Source: Pseudomonas sp. LS44 (GTDB lineage Bacteria; Pseudomonadota; Gammaproteobacteria; Pseudomonadales; Pseudomonadaceae). Taken from it: a stretch of DNA of 64,000 nt. The stretch lies in NCBI RefSeq assembly GCF_024730785.1, contig NZ_CP102830.1:3224001-3288000 (forward strand), in the 5' to 3' direction. Below the pieces are notes generated by a model. The model saw only the letters and a list, made by a program, of their open reading frames with translations. It searched no databases and was not told the DNA's origin. Below are positions 51,992-62,100 of this stretch, in pieces. Made by a program: the position numbers and the translations under genes. The stretch's first letter is position 1. The number at the start of each line of letters is the position of its first letter.

Positions 51992-53287
51992 ATGAGCCGC
52001 CTCAATCAGGAACTCGGCCTGCTGCAAGGCATCGGTTTGCTCAGCACCTCACTGCTCGGCACCGGCATTTTCGTCGTGCCGGCGCTGGCCGCCACCGCTG
52101 CCGGCCCGGCATCGCTGTGGGCCTGGCTGATCTTGATCGGCCTGGTGCTGCCGGTGGCCTTCACCTTCGCCCAGCTCGGCCGGCATTTTCCACATGCCGG
52201 CGGCGCGCCGCATCTGATCGGCCGGGCGTTCGGTGCGCGCATGGAACGCTTGATGGCCTTCCTATTTCTCGCCGTGCTGCCGGTTGGCCTGCCCGCCGCG
52301 CTGAATATCGCCACCGGTTTCTGGCAGGCGCTGTTCGAGTTGAGTCGCGGCCAGGTGTTGGCGATTCAACTGGCCACGCTCGGCGCCATTCTGCTGCTCG
52401 GCCAGCGTCCGGCGCGGGCTTCCGGCCTGGTCCAGGGGCTGATCGCCATGGCGATCGTGGCCAGCATCGCGCTGGTCTGGTGGGCCGGCGATCTGCCGCT
52501 GGCCAGCCAGCCGCTGTTGCCGCCACTCGGCGACTCCTGGCGATTGCTGCCGGCCGCGCTGGGGGTGATGTTCTGGTGCTTCGTCGGCATCGAGGCATTC
52601 ACGCACCTGGGCGAAGAGTTCAAGCACCCGCGCCGCGACTTTCCGCTGGCCTTGCTGCTCGGCGTGCTGCTGGCCGGCTTGGTGTACTGGGCCTGTTCTG
52701 TGGCGGTGTTGAGTTTTGCTACCTACGGCGATGTGCGCAGCGATGCCACTGCCCTGCCCCGCTTGTTCGACTTACTGCTCGGCGATCGGGCACGCTGGCT
52801 GGTGGCGACGGTTGGCTACCTGGCCTGCTTCGCCTCGATTAACGTGTATATCCAGGGTTTCGCCCGGCTGATCTGGAGTCTCGCCGAGGAAGGCAAGTTG
52901 CCGGCGCCGCTGGAGCGCCGCAACCGCCATGGCGTGCCGGCGCGGGCGTTGCTGCTGGTGGTCCTGTGTTGCGCGGTGTGCGCGGTGATCGCCGGGCTGC
53001 TCGACCTGTCGGTGGATCACCTGATCCGCTACGCCAACGGCAATTTCGTGGTCATCTACCTGCTCAGCATGGCAGCCGGCTGGGTGCTGCTGCGCGGCGT
53101 GTGGCGCTGGTTGGCGGGGCTCAGCACACTGCTCTGCGCCCTGGTCCTGCTGGCCCTCGGCAGCGACGCCGGTTATGCGCTGGGCCTGCTCGCCGTGCTC
53201 GCGCTGCTCGACCGCTGGCACTCGGCGCGCTCACGGCGGCGACTCGACGGCAGGGCCGCGCGCCGCTCGGCAGGCGCCGATTCTTGA
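51992..53287 (+). CDS. yjeH: Amino acid exporter, YjeH type (APC family)
   Basis: 431-residue APC-family permease with about 12 membrane segments; E. coli YjeH exports methionine and branched-chain amino acids. The start QELGLLQGIGLLSTSLLGTG and the GVMFWCFVGIEAFTHLGEEFKHPRRD loop are characteristic of this subfamily. The C-terminus is Arg-rich and cytoplasmic. Preceded by a 187-base gap after sbcD and followed by a palindromic repeat. Substrate is inferred from the family. Confidence 0.85.
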   Translation: MSRLNQELGLLQGIGLLSTSLLGTGIFVVPALAATAAGPASLWAWLILIGLVLPVAFTFAQLGRHFPHAGGAPHLIGRAFGARMERLMAFLFLAVLPVGLPAALNIATGFWQALFELSRGQVLAIQLATLGAILLLGQRPARASGLVQGLIAMAIVASIALVWWAGDLPLASQPLLPPLGDSWRLLPAALGVMFWCFVGIEAFTHLGEEFKHPRRDFPLALLLGVLLAGLVYWACSVAVLSFATYGDVRSDATALPRLFDLLLGDRARWLVATVGYLACFASINVYIQGFARLIWSLAEEGKLPAPLERRNRHGVPARALLLVVLCCAVCAVIAGLLDLSVDHLIRYANGNFVVIYLLSMAAGWVLLRGVWRWLAGLSTLLCALVLLALGSDAGYALGLLAVLALLDRWHSARSRRRLDGRAARRSAGADS

Positions 53288-53331
53288 ATGCCCGCGACTT
53301 ATTGATCCGACCCTTGGATGTCTTGATTTTC

Positions 53332-53433
53332 GTAGGGTGGGTTAGGCCGCAGGTCGTAACCCACCGGCCGGCAACAGGGATGCCTGCCGACATCCATGGC
53401 GGGTTACGCCGCTACGCGGCTAACCCGCCCTAC
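53332..53433. repeat. Palindromic intergenic repeat, GTAGGGTGGGTTA type
   Basis: Outer arms GTAGGGTGGGTTAGGCCGC and GCGGCTAACCCGCCCTAC, mostly complementary, around about 60 bases with further GTAACCCACC/GGCGGGTTAC pairing. Lies between yjeH and the convergent LysR gene. Confidence 0.75.
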
Positions 53434-53474
53434 GACTGCGGAGTGCCGGCTGAAAGTTCAAACTTCAGCGGCCC

Positions 53475-54380
53475 CTAATCTTCCTCTAGCTCGGCGAAGC
53501 GCTGGGCGAGGAAATCCAGCAGTGCCCTGACCGAGGGCAGCAGCCCGCGGCGCGAGGCGAACACCGCATGGATGATCTCGCGGCGCGGCGCCCACTCGGG
53601 GATCACCTGGACCAGTTCACCCCGCGCGATTTGCTCGGCGACCATCATCGTCGGCATTTGCACCACGCCCACCCCGGCCACCGCCGCCGCGCGTAACGCC
53701 AGCATGCCGCGCGTCACCAGCCGCGGATGGTGACGGATCGCCGCCTGCGCACCGTTCGGACCGAACAGATTCCACACATGCTCGTTCTGTGGGGTGCCGA
53801 GATCCAGGCTGGGTAAACCGGCCAGATCGGCCGGGCTTTGCGGCACGCCGGTCTGTTCCAGTAACTGAGCACTGGCGACCAGACACTGGCCGCGATCGGC
53901 CAACACGCGCAGCACCAGATCGCTGTCCTGCAGGGGTGGCGGACGCACGCGGATGGCGATGTCGACGCCCTCGCCGATCACATCGACGCGCCGGTTGGTG
54001 GCATCCAGATGAATCTCCACCAGCGGGTTAGCGACCATGAAGGTCGCCAGCATGTCGCCGATCTGCGCATCGAGCAGCGCCACCGGGCAGCTCATGCGCA
54101 CGATGCCGCGCGGCTGCGCATGGGTCAGGGCGATGGCGTCGTCGGCTGCCTCGGCTTCCACCAGCATCGCCTTGCAATGCGCGTAGTAGGTCTGGCCGAT
54201 TTCGGTGACCGCAAAACGCCGCGTCGAACGCTGAATCAAGCGAGTGCCAAGGCGTTCCTCAAGTAAGGCGATGCGTCGACTAAGCTTGGATTTCGGCACT
54301 CCAAGCGCGCGCCCGGCTGGCGCGAAGCCGCCGTGGTTCACCACTTCGACGAAGTAATAAAGGTCGTTCAAATCGCGCAT
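53475..54380 (-). CDS. LysR-family transcriptional regulator
   Basis: 301 residues: N-terminal winged helix (1-62, LNDLYYFVEVVNHGGFAPAG and ALGVPKSKLSRRIALLEERL), linker helix, and a two-lobed effector domain. It belongs to the CrgA/AaeR-like subgroup. ATG 54380 has AAGGA seven bases upstream; a GTG at 54386 is less likely. It diverges from a pirin gene across 128 bases, the typical layout of a LysR regulator and its target. The effector is unknown. Confidence 0.93.
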   Translation of the reverse strand: MRDLNDLYYFVEVVNHGGFAPAGRALGVPKSKLSRRIALLEERLGTRLIQRSTRRFAVTEIGQTYYAHCKAMLVEAEAADDAIALTHAQPRGIVRMSCPVALLDAQIGDMLATFMVANPLVEIHLDATNRRVDVIGEGVDIAIRVRPPPLQDSDLVLRVLADRGQCLVASAQLLEQTGVPQSPADLAGLPSLDLGTPQNEHVWNLFGPNGAQAAIRHHPRLVTRGMLALRAAAVAGVGVVQMPTMMVAEQIARGELVQVIPEWAPRREIIHAVFASRRGLLPSVRALLDFLAQRFAELEED

Positions 54381-54508
54381 TGGCACGTCCTTATCGTTCT
54401 TCTAATAGAACTCTGATGGCAATTATTGCCGACTACCGAGCAAATCGTTCCACAAATATTCTTTCTCCATCGCTCGGGGCCTGTTGCCCCACGTATCAGG
54501 AGATGACC

Positions 54509-55375
54509 ATGAAGAAGATCCTCGGTGTCTACAGCGCGCCCCGTCCGCACTGGGTCGGCGACGGTTTTCCGGTGCGCTCGATGTTCAGCTACTCCAGCCA
54601 CGGCGCGCATCTGAGCCCATTTCTGCTGCTCGACTATGCCGGCCCCGCGGAGTTCACCCCGACCCAGCAGAAGCGCGGCGTCGGTCAGCATCCGCATCGC
54701 GGCTTCGAGACCGTGACCATCGTCTACCAGGGCGAAGTCGATCACCGCGACTCCACTGGCGCCGGTGGCCATATCGGCCCGGGCGATGTGCAGTGGATGA
54801 CAGCGGCCGGCGGCATCCTGCACGAGGAATTCCATTCCGAGGCGTTCAGCAAACAGGGCGGCACCCTGGAAATGGTCCAGCTGTGGGTCAACCTGCCGGC
54901 CAAGGACAAGATGGCCAAGCCCGGCTACCAGACGCTGCTGGATCGAGAAATTCCCTCCGTGCCCTTGGCGGATGGCACCGGACGCGTGCGGGTGATTGCC
55001 GGTGAGTTCGATGGCCAGCGCGGCCCGGCGCAGACCTTCACGCCCATGGACGTCTGGGATGTGCGCCTGAACCAGGGCGGCCTGGGCCGTTTCAGCATTC
55101 CGACTGGGCGCGCGCTGGCACTGGTGGTGCTGCGTGGCACCGTGCTGGTTAACGGCCAGGAAGTGGTGCGCGAGGCGCAGTTGGTGCAGTTCGACCGGTC
55201 TGGCAACGACGTCGAGATCGAAGCCAACACCGACGCAACCCTGCTGCTGCTCAGCGGCGAGCCGATCGACGAACCCATCGTCGGTTACGGCCCGTTCGTG
55301 ATGAACAGCCAGGCCGAGATCAACCAGGCCATCGACGACTTCAACAGTGGCCAGTTCGGCCAGATGGCGCATTAA
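54509..55375 (+). CDS. Pirin family protein
   Basis: 288-residue bicupin. The pirin N-terminal motif with metal ligands is seen in [23 protein letters not shown] (split here) and [11 protein letters not shown]; the C-terminal cupin is less conserved. Bacterial pirins are metal-dependent and some have quercetinase activity. ATG 54509 follows AGGAG by six bases. First gene of a probable LysR-controlled cluster with two YcaC-type hydrolases. Confidence 0.93.
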   Translation: MKKILGVYSAPRPHWVGDGFPVRSMFSYSSHGAHLSPFLLLDYAGPAEFTPTQQKRGVGQHPHRGFETVTIVYQGEVDHRDSTGAGGHIGPGDVQWMTAAGGILHEEFHSEAFSKQGGTLEMVQLWVNLPAKDKMAKPGYQTLLDREIPSVPLADGTGRVRVIAGEFDGQRGPAQTFTPMDVWDVRLNQGGLGRFSIPTGRALALVVLRGTVLVNGQEVVREAQLVQFDRSGNDVEIEANTDATLLLLSGEPIDEPIVGYGPFVMNSQAEINQAIDDFNSGQFGQMAH

Positions 55376-55467
55376 GCGGACCTGGCTGGGCCTGGTTCGG
55401 AACAACTGCCACGCAGGGACGCGTGGACTCAACGGCCGCGGACGGGCCTTTCAACGAGGATGAGAAA

Positions 55468-56154
55468 ATGGGTAATTTTGCGCAAGTCGCTAACTTCAAT
55501 GGCCAGCGTCCGGTAATCGATCCGGACGATACCGCCATGCTGCTGATCGACCATCAGAGCGGTCTGTTCCAAACCGTGAAAGACATGCCGATGACCGAGC
55601 TGCGTAACAACGCCATCACCCTGGCGAAGATCGCCACGCTGGCGAAGATTCCGGTAATCACCACCGCTTCGGTACCGCAAGGCCCCAACGGCCCGCTGAT
55701 TCCGGAGATCCACGAAGCTGCCCCGCATGCCAAGTACGTGGCGCGCAAAGGCGAAATCAATGCTTGGGACAACGCCGAATTCGTCGCCGCCGTGGAAGCC
55801 ACCTGCAAGAAAACCCTGGTCATCGCCGGCACCATCACCAGCGTGTGCATGGCCTTTCCGAGCATTGCCGCGGTGAATGCCGGCTACAAGGTGTTCGCGG
55901 TGATCGACGCTTCGGGCACCTACTCGAAGATGGCCCAGGAAATCACCCTGGCCCGCGTGGTCCAGGCCGGCGTAGTGCCGATGGACACCGCCGCGGTCTG
56001 TTCGGAAATCCAGAAAACCTGGAACCGCCCGGACGCCGCGCAATGGGCCGAGGCCTACAGCCTGATCTTCCCGCACTACCGCCTGCTGATCGAGAGCTAC
56101 AGCAAGGCTCAACAGGTCGTCACCGAACAAGAGCAGCTGGACTCCCAGCGCTAA
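55468..56154 (+). CDS. Isochorismatase-family hydrolase, YcaC-like (copy 1)
   Basis: 228-residue cysteine hydrolase. The fold is marked by [14 protein letters not shown] (Asp), a [12 protein letters not shown] loop and the nucleophile Cys in [11 protein letters not shown]. About 20 residues longer than copy 2 because of extensions at both ends ([13 protein letters not shown] and EQEQLDSQR). ATG 55468 follows GAGG by eight bases. Substrate unknown. In a probable operon with pirin and ycaC. Confidence 0.9.
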   Translation: MGNFAQVANFNGQRPVIDPDDTAMLLIDHQSGLFQTVKDMPMTELRNNAITLAKIATLAKIPVITTASVPQGPNGPLIPEIHEAAPHAKYVARKGEINAWDNAEFVAAVEATCKKTLVIAGTITSVCMAFPSIAAVNAGYKVFAVIDASGTYSKMAQEITLARVVQAGVVPMDTAAVCSEIQKTWNRPDAAQWAEAYSLIFPHYRLLIESYSKAQQVVTEQEQLDSQR

Positions 56155-56213
56155 TTTCCCCTCTGCTCCGCGTTAACCAATGCGGAGCATTCAGCCAAGC
56201 AAGGAGATCCACC

Positions 56214-56840
56214 ATGGCCACTCCCTACACCCGTCTCGACAAGAACAACGCCGCTGTCCTGCTGGTCGACCACCAAACCGGGTTGCTGTCGCTGGTCCGC
56301 GATATCGATCCGGACAAGTTCAAGAACAACGTGCTGGCCGTCGGCGACCTGGCCAAGTATTTCAATCTGCCGACCATCCTCACCACCAGCTTCGAGTCCG
56401 GCCCCAACGGCCCGCTAGTCCCCGAGCTGAAGGCGCAGTTCCCGGAAGCGCCATACATTGCCCGCCCCGGCCAGATCAACGCCTGGGACAACGAGGATTT
56501 CGTCAAGGCGGTGAAAGCCACCGGCAAGAAGCAATTGATCATCGCCGGTGTGGTCACCGAGGTGTGCGTGGCATTCCCGGCGTTGTCGGCGATCGCCGAA
56601 GGTTTCGAAGTGTTCGTGGTCACCGATGCGTCGGGGACCTTCAACGAAATCACCCGTCACTCGGCCTGGGACCGCATGTCCAATGCCGGCGCGCAATTGA
56701 TGACCTGGTTCGGCCTGGCCTGCGAGCTGCATCGCGACTGGCGCAACGACATCGAAGGGCTGGGCACGCTGTTCTCCAACCACATCCCTGACTATCGCAA
56801 CCTGATCACCAGCTACAACACGCTGACCCAAGGCAAGTAA
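56214..56840 (+). CDS. ycaC: YcaC-type hydrolase (copy 2)
   Basis: 208 residues, the length of E. coli YcaC, with LLVDHQTGLLSLV near residue 20, RPGQINAWDNEDF, the Cys of VVTEVCVAFPAL near residue 118 and the C-terminal DWRNDIEGLGTLFSNHIPDY, all very close to that protein as I know it. YcaC forms octamers of unknown substrate. AAGGAG lies eight bases before ATG 56214. Tandem with copy 1; ends in a strong hairpin. Confidence 0.92.
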   Translation: MATPYTRLDKNNAAVLLVDHQTGLLSLVRDIDPDKFKNNVLAVGDLAKYFNLPTILTTSFESGPNGPLVPELKAQFPEAPYIARPGQINAWDNEDFVKAVKATGKKQLIIAGVVTEVCVAFPALSAIAEGFEVFVVTDASGTFNEITRHSAWDRMSNAGAQLMTWFGLACELHRDWRNDIEGLGTLFSNHIPDYRNLITSYNTLTQGK

Positions 56841-56875
56841 GCGCCGCGAGCCACCTCGGTTCGCTCAGCGAAGAT

Positions 56876-56902
56876 GACAAGCCCGCATGCTGCGGGCTTG
56901 TC
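56876..56902 (+). terminator. Terminator-like hairpin after ycaC
   Basis: 12-bp stem GACAAGCCCGCA / TGCGGGCTTGTC with a three-base loop, 36 bases after the stop. The T-run is poor. Confidence 0.7.
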
Positions 56903-56994
56903 TACATGTGGCGAGCGGCAAGCGGTTGCAGACGACTCGGCAGGAGCAGGTCGGGTAAACTTGCGGCCTTTCCGCTTTACCCGACGAGACGCCC

Positions 56995-58002
56995 ATGCCG
57001 ATCCGCCATTGCATCGTTCACCTGATCGACAAGAAGCCTGACGGCACCCCGTCGGTGCTGCACGCCCGCGAGTCCGAACTTGGCGAGTCGCAGGCCATCG
57101 AAAACATGCTCGCCGACCTCAACGACAGCTATAACGCCAAGCAGGGCAAGGCCTGGGGGATGTTTCACGGCGAATCCGGCGCCTATCCGTTCAGCGGTTG
57201 GCTGAAGCATTACCTGGATGGCGGCCAGGATTTCGCCGCGTTCAGCCGTCAGGCGGTCGAACATCTGCAAAAGCTGATGGACGAGTCCAACCTGTCGGTC
57301 GGCGGCCATGTGCTGCTGGCGCACTACCAGCAAGGCATGACCGACTATCTGGCGATCGCCCTGCTGCACCACAGCGAAGGCGTGGCGGTGAACGAGGCGC
57401 TCGACGTGACGCCGGCCAAGCACCTGGACCTTGGCCAACTGCATCTGGCCGCGCGCATCAATATTTCCGAGTGGCAGAACAACCTGCAGTCCAAGCAGTA
57501 CATCTCGTTTATCAAGGGCAAGAACGGCAAGAAGGTCTCGGAATACTTCCGCGACTTCATCGGCTGCCAGGAAGGCGTCGACGCGCCGAGCGAGACGCGC
57601 ACGCTGCTCAAGGCCTTCAGCGACTTCGTCGAAAGCGAGGATCTACCCGAAGAGCAAGCCCGCGAAAAGACCACCGCACTGGTCGACTACGCCAGCGCCC
57701 AGGCGCGCATGGGTGAGGTGATGTCGCTGGAGGAAATCTCCGGGGTCATCGACGAAGCGCGCCCACGGGCGTTCTACGAGCACATCCGCAACAAGGATTA
57801 CGGTCTGTCGCCGGAAATTCCGCCGGATAAGCGCACTCTCAATCAGTTCCGCCGCTTCACCGGGCGCGCCGAGGGGCTGTCGATCAGCTTCGAGGCGCAT
57901 CTGCTCGGCTCGAAGATCGAGTACGACGAGGCGCGCGACATGCTGATCATCCGCCAGCTGCCCACCCAGCTGAAAGATCAGCTCAAACGCCGCAAAGACT
58001 GA
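56995..58002 (+). CDS. yejK: Nucleoid-associated protein YejK (NdpA)
   Basis: 335-residue NA37-type nucleoid protein. The N-terminus [12 protein letters not shown] and the C-terminal [19 protein letters not shown] are characteristic. It binds DNA and interacts with topoisomerase and gyrase in E. coli. Single gene, ATG 56995. Confidence 0.93.
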   Translation: MPIRHCIVHLIDKKPDGTPSVLHARESELGESQAIENMLADLNDSYNAKQGKAWGMFHGESGAYPFSGWLKHYLDGGQDFAAFSRQAVEHLQKLMDESNLSVGGHVLLAHYQQGMTDYLAIALLHHSEGVAVNEALDVTPAKHLDLGQLHLAARINISEWQNNLQSKQYISFIKGKNGKKVSEYFRDFIGCQEGVDAPSETRTLLKAFSDFVESEDLPEEQAREKTTALVDYASAQARMGEVMSLEEISGVIDEARPRAFYEHIRNKDYGLSPEIPPDKRTLNQFRRFTGRAEGLSISFEAHLLGSKIEYDEARDMLIIRQLPTQLKDQLKRRKD

Positions 58003-58129
58003 TCGGTCGTCGGATCGGACGGCCGGTCCGGCCGCCGGCTGATTTCGACCAAGCCCGCGGCTGGCGCGGTCTAGACTGCTAGGGTTGGTAAAGGAACAGC
58101 TGATCGGCAACCTGCAGGGGAGCCTGTTC

Positions 58130-59071
58130 ATGGCCGGCCTCGCACCTACCGCGTCAACTGCCCGACCGCAACACGGCGGGCGCACCCGCTATCCCTGGCT
58201 GGCTCTGCTCCTGCTGGCGGGCACGCTGATGGCCGAGCCGGCACGGCAACAGCCGCCTCTGCTCTCGCCGCTGGTCAGCCGCTTCATCGTTGCCAATACC
58301 GAATTCACCATGCTCCACGAGATGGGCCACATGCTCATTGCCGAGCTGGATCTGCCGCTGTTCGGCCGCGAGGAAGATGCCGCCGACCAGCTCGGCATGA
58401 TGATCTTCTATCGTGTGAACCAAGGCGTGGCGAAGGCGGAGCTTGATGCCGATTTGCTGGCGATCGTCGATTACTGGCGTCTGGAATGGCAGCGCCCGCG
58501 CCCGCGCAACGAACAGGTCCCGGCCTGGGATACCCACGGGCTGGACGAACAGCGTTTCTACAACATTGCCTGCCTGATTTACGGCAGCGATCCGGAGCAG
58601 ATGGAATGGGTGCTACGGGCCACCGGCCTGCCGGTGGAGCGAGCCCTGTACTGCGACCTGGAACATCAGCAGGCGCGCAAGGCCCTCGACTGGATTCGCA
58701 ACCATTACCGGCGAGTCGCCATCCAGGGGCGACCGCGCATCCGGATGATCTATGACCCACCGCCGAGCAACGTGCCGGATGCCGAGCTGTTGCTCGAGCA
58801 ATTACGCCAAGGCGGCCTGGAGGACATGCTCCGCCAGGTCAGTCGGTTGTTCACCCCGCCGCGCACGTTAACCGTGCGCATCGCCGCCTGCGGCTCACCA
58901 GACGCCTGGTACAACCGCGATGAGGCCGAACTGACCCTGTGCCACGAGCGCTTGCAGCATTTCCGCGAGCTGGCGGAAACCCTGCCACCACAGCGTCGGC
59001 CGGGACCCGAGCTGGAATGCACGGACGCGGCCAAAGCGATGTGGGATGTCCTTACTGAGCCTGGATGCTGA
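58130..59071 (+). CDS. DUF4344-type metallopeptidase, exported
   Basis: 313 residues with a signal-anchor segment (about 22-37, WLALLLLAGTLMA) and a zinc-protease HExxH motif in MLHEMGHMLIAE (about 60-71), followed by EEDAADQLGMM, which can provide the third ligand. C-terminal half contains paired cysteines. The domain is called DUF4344, putative metallopeptidase; the substrate is unknown. ATG 58130 follows GGGGAG. Its 3' end overlaps the convergent GST gene by 20 bases. Confidence 0.85.
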   Translation: MAGLAPTASTARPQHGGRTRYPWLALLLLAGTLMAEPARQQPPLLSPLVSRFIVANTEFTMLHEMGHMLIAELDLPLFGREEDAADQLGMMIFYRVNQGVAKAELDADLLAIVDYWRLEWQRPRPRNEQVPAWDTHGLDEQRFYNIACLIYGSDPEQMEWVLRATGLPVERALYCDLEHQQARKALDWIRNHYRRVAIQGRPRIRMIYDPPPSNVPDAELLLEQLRQGGLEDMLRQVSRLFTPPRTLTVRIAACGSPDAWYNRDEAELTLCHERLQHFRELAETLPPQRRPGPELECTDAAKAMWDVLTEPGC

Positions 59072-59987
59072 ATCCCAGGCGCGGGAAGTGCACGTGAACC
59101 AGTCCGGCGCGCTCATCTTCGCGGCGCAAGATCAGCTCTTCGCGCCCGGCGAACAGCAGCTCGCCGACGACCGGATCGACGCCATAGTCGGTCGCGGCAA
59201 TCGCCACTGCCTGGCCGGCGTGGAAGCCGTTGGGGTCGACGAACACTTCATCCGGTAGTGCCGCCGGCGTAGCCGCGCGAGCGATTTCGATCGCTTCAGC
59301 GGCCGACAGCGCGCTCGCCGAACCGTGGCCAAAGCTGAGCACGCGATCGAGCCATTGCGCAACTAGCGGATAGTCATCCACCAACGGTGCAGTCACCGGC
59401 GTGGCCTTGAGGAACCACAGGCAGTGGGCGAGAGAAATGTCCGCCAGGGACGGCTCACCAAACAGGAAATCGCCGGGTGCCTCGTCCAGTTGCTGTACCA
59501 GTCGGCCCATCAGAGTCGGCCAGTTATGCAGCGCGACTGCGGCCGGCACACTCTTGGCGCTACCGCCACTGAACAGCGCAGCGCGGTCAGCGATGAACGC
59601 CTTGACCGTCTCCGGCGGCAGATTGCCAAAGCGCACGGCAATGGACTGCGGCTGAAACACCAGGCTCACCGCATGCTGGAAGACCACCGAGTCGACCCAC
59701 TGGGCGAAGCTGGCAATGGTGAATGCCTGGCCTTGCGGGAACAGCGCCGGGACGGACTGCTGGGCTTCCAGACGCCGGGCGATCAACGCGGTATCGCAGT
59801 AGATGTCTGCGCCAATTTGCAGAACCGGGGTTTTCCGATAGCCGCCGGTCAAGGCCGTCAGGTCGGGCTTGGGCATCACCGGAGATATCTGCACCGAACG
59901 CCACGAGAGCTGCTTGAAGCCGAGCAGCAGGCGGGCCTTTTCGGCGAATGGCGAGGTCGGATAGTGGTGCAGGATCAGCTCATGCAT
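59052..59987 (-). CDS. Glutathione S-transferase family protein (long form)
   Basis: 311 residues, longer than the usual 200-230. The thioredoxin-like N-terminal domain (HHYPTSPFAEKARLLLGFK, then YRKTPVLQIG and DTALIARRLE) and the helical domain are followed by about 80 extra C-terminal residues (DEVFVDPNGFHAGQAVAIAA) that resemble an added beta domain. Substrate unknown. Convergent and overlapping by 20 bases with the metallopeptidase. Confidence 0.88.
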   Translation of the reverse strand: MHELILHHYPTSPFAEKARLLLGFKQLSWRSVQISPVMPKPDLTALTGGYRKTPVLQIGADIYCDTALIARRLEAQQSVPALFPQGQAFTIASFAQWVDSVVFQHAVSLVFQPQSIAVRFGNLPPETVKAFIADRAALFSGGSAKSVPAAVALHNWPTLMGRLVQQLDEAPGDFLFGEPSLADISLAHCLWFLKATPVTAPLVDDYPLVAQWLDRVLSFGHGSASALSAAEAIEIARAATPAALPDEVFVDPNGFHAGQAVAIAATDYGVDPVVGELLFAGREELILRREDERAGLVHVHFPRLGFSIQAQ

Positions 59988-60033
59988 GGCGCGCTCACGG
60001 ACAGGGAGTGAACCCGGAGCTTAGCCCGATCAC

Positions 60034-60351
60034 TCAGCGCTGCGCAGCGCTTTGCCCTGATTCCACAGCATCAGCGTGATGAATGCTTGCACCATTGAGC
60101 ACCAGGTCTTCCTTGGCGGCTTTCGCCATGCCCTTGATGGCCCGCTCGCGGCGTAGCGCCTCGCCCTTGGCGCCGCAGGCCTCGACGTACACCAGCGCCT
60201 GCGCCGGGCTGGAATGAAAGAAACGCGCGCCCTTGCCGCTCTGGTGCTGGGCAAAACGGCGCTGCGGATCGTCGCTGATCCCGCAGTACAGCGCGCCGTT
60301 GGCGGCGCGGACCAGATAGACGAACCAGGGTTTGGCGATGCTTTCGCTCAT
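60034..60351 (-). CDS. GIY-YIG domain protein
   Basis: 105 residues of the YhbQ/UPF0213 type. The GIY-YIG core is seen as [17 protein letters not shown], then [17 protein letters not shown]. Such single-domain proteins may act on DNA, but their function is mostly unknown. The start at 60351 overlaps the stop of the upstream GST gene (ATGA), so they are coupled. Confidence 0.88.
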   Translation of the reverse strand: MSESIAKPWFVYLVRAANGALYCGISDDPQRRFAQHQSGKGARFFHSSPAQALVYVEACGAKGEALRRERAIKGMAKAAKEDLVLNGASIHHADAVESGQSAAQR

Positions 60352-61046
60352 GCCCAGAACTTGTCGCGCACGCGCTCGCAGTAGGCGACCAGCACCGGAT
60401 ACTCGCGCGCCAGTTGGCTGAGCGAATTGCTCAGGCTGCAATGGATCAGGTTGGCCAGCACACCAAAAGTAGAGGCGTCTGCACTGCACGGCTGCAGGCC
60501 GCCGAAGTACGGTGCGGCGCCAAGCATGTCGCTGAGCGCCTGCAGGTCCTCGCGGGCAAAGGCCAGCAGTTCCTCGCCGGAGTGACGCGCCAGGCCTTGG
60601 GCCAGCAACGCTTTGCGAATCTTGCTGCGCACCAGGTTCGGTACCAGCGCGCGCAGCGGCATCGGCAGGCTGCCGAAGAACGCCGGTTTGAGCTCGGCCC
60701 AGCCGGCATCGTCGACCCAGCGGAAATACACCATCAACTGCGCCAGGTGCTCGTCGCACAGCCGCGTGATGGCCAGCGCACGGCCACGTCCGGCGGCGTC
60801 CAGGTGGCTGTCGATACCCAGCGCCAGGCGCTCCTGCAGGGTGCGCAGGATGATTGCCGAGTCGGCGACCACTTCGTCATCGAGCTTGATGAACGGCAGT
60901 TTGCCCTTCGGCCCCTTACCGGGATTGCGCAACGCCTTGACCTGATAGTCCAGGCCGGTGAAGCGCAGGAAGGTTTCCACCTTGAGGCAGAACGGGCTGG
61001 GGTTAGGGACATCGAGAGCGGCGGGAAATTGGAACAGGGTGATCAT
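60348..61046 (-). CDS. Glutathione S-transferase-like protein (metaxin/FAXC type)
   Basis: 232 residues. N-terminal [26 protein letters not shown] and the [17 protein letters not shown] motif are typical of the Tom37/metaxin-like GST group. ATG 61046 has AGGA about nine bases upstream; a TTG at 61052 is an alternative. Substrate unknown. Confidence 0.87.
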   Translation of the reverse strand: MITLFQFPAALDVPNPSPFCLKVETFLRFTGLDYQVKALRNPGKGPKGKLPFIKLDDEVVADSAIILRTLQERLALGIDSHLDAAGRGRALAITRLCDEHLAQLMVYFRWVDDAGWAELKPAFFGSLPMPLRALVPNLVRSKIRKALLAQGLARHSGEELLAFAREDLQALSDMLGAAPYFGGLQPCSADASTFGVLANLIHCSLSNSLSQLAREYPVLVAYCERVRDKFWA

Positions 61047-61110
61047 CGGCAAGCATCCTGCAAAAAGTCGTCGGCGAGTTTAGCCGGAGAAGACCGTACC
61101 GCGCGTTTCC

Positions 61111-61162
61111 GTAGGAGCGAATTTATTCGCGACGGGCCTATCGCGAATAAATTCGCTCCTAA
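61111..61162. repeat. REPIN-like inverted repeat (GTAGGAGCG family)
   Basis: GTAGGAGCGAATTTATTCGC at 61111 and its complement ending 61162, spacer about eight bases. Between the GST and pcs genes. Confidence 0.88.
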
Positions 61163-61177
61163 CAGGCCGTTCCGCAC

Positions 61178-61891
61178 CTACGGGCTGAACCATTCGCGGG
61201 TACTGCGCCACAGGCAGATACCGAGAAAGTACGCCGAGGCCAGCAGCCAGACCACCAGCAAGGCGACCGGACGCTGCGGATAAACGAGGATCAGCCAGGC
61301 GCAGCACAGCATCCACACGAAGGTGACGGCGATATTCAGCGGCATGAACTGCCGGACGCGAAACGGGTGCAGGAATTTCATCCGGGTCAGCGTCAAAGCC
61401 GCCAGCCCGATGATGCCGAGCAACGTGGTCCAGGGCGAAAAATCCAGCAGGTAGAGATACACCGCCACCACGTTCCAGGCGGCCGGAAAGCCGACGAAGT
61501 AGTTGTCGCGGCTCTTCATATTGACGTTGCAGAAGCAGAACAGCGACGACAGCAAAATCAGCCCCACCGCCGGTAGCGCGCTGTAGTCCGGCAGCGGCAC
61601 GAAGCGGTAGACGAAGATCGCCGGGATGAACACGTAGGTGAGGTAGTCGATGACCAGATCGAGGGTGCTGCCATCGAACTGCGGCAGCACTTCCTTGACC
61701 TCGAACTTGCGCGCCAGCGTGCCATCCAGCCCGTCCACCAACAACGCCGCGCCAAGCCATAACAGGCAGTCGCCTGGGCGATTGTCGAGCAGCGCCAGCA
61801 AGGCCAGCAGCGCGAGAATCACCCCGCTGGCGGTGACCGCATGGACACTCCAGGCCTTGGTTTTGCTGAAGGGCGTGAGGGTGGCGCTCAA
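61178..61891 (-). CDS. pcs: Phosphatidylcholine synthase
   Basis: 237-residue membrane protein that makes phosphatidylcholine directly from CDP-diacylglycerol and choline. The CDP-alcohol phosphotransferase motif is present as DGLDGTLAR followed by FDGSTLDLVID (about residues 53-82). About eight membrane segments, including a C-terminal ALLVVWLLASAYFLG. The PC synthase pathway is found in some pseudomonads and needs external choline. Flanked by REPIN repeats. Confidence 0.92.
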   Translation of the reverse strand: MSATLTPFSKTKAWSVHAVTASGVILALLALLALLDNRPGDCLLWLGAALLVDGLDGTLARKFEVKEVLPQFDGSTLDLVIDYLTYVFIPAIFVYRFVPLPDYSALPAVGLILLSSLFCFCNVNMKSRDNYFVGFPAAWNVVAVYLYLLDFSPWTTLLGIIGLAALTLTRMKFLHPFRVRQFMPLNIAVTFVWMLCCAWLILVYPQRPVALLVVWLLASAYFLGICLWRSTREWFSP

Positions 61892-61938
61892 TTAGGCTCC
61901 TGGGCTCAGTCGTTGAGCAATGATCGCTCCGCTGGCGA

Positions 61939-61999
61939 GTAGGAGCGAATTCATTCGCGAATAGGGTCAGCGCTGATCGCGGATAAATCCGCTCCTACA
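61939..61999. repeat. REPIN-like inverted repeat (GTAGGAGCG family), diverged
   Basis: Left arm GTAGGAGCGAATTCATTCGC; right arm has substitutions (GGATAAATCCGCTCCTAC). Upstream of pcs. Confidence 0.75.
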
Positions 62000-62100
62000 G
62001 GGGCAGCGCCAACCGCGAATACCCCACGCCTACTCCAGCACGTAGGACTCGGAGCGAAGCGAACAGTCCGCCGCGCCCGCTGACGCGTCGAGGGCCATCG

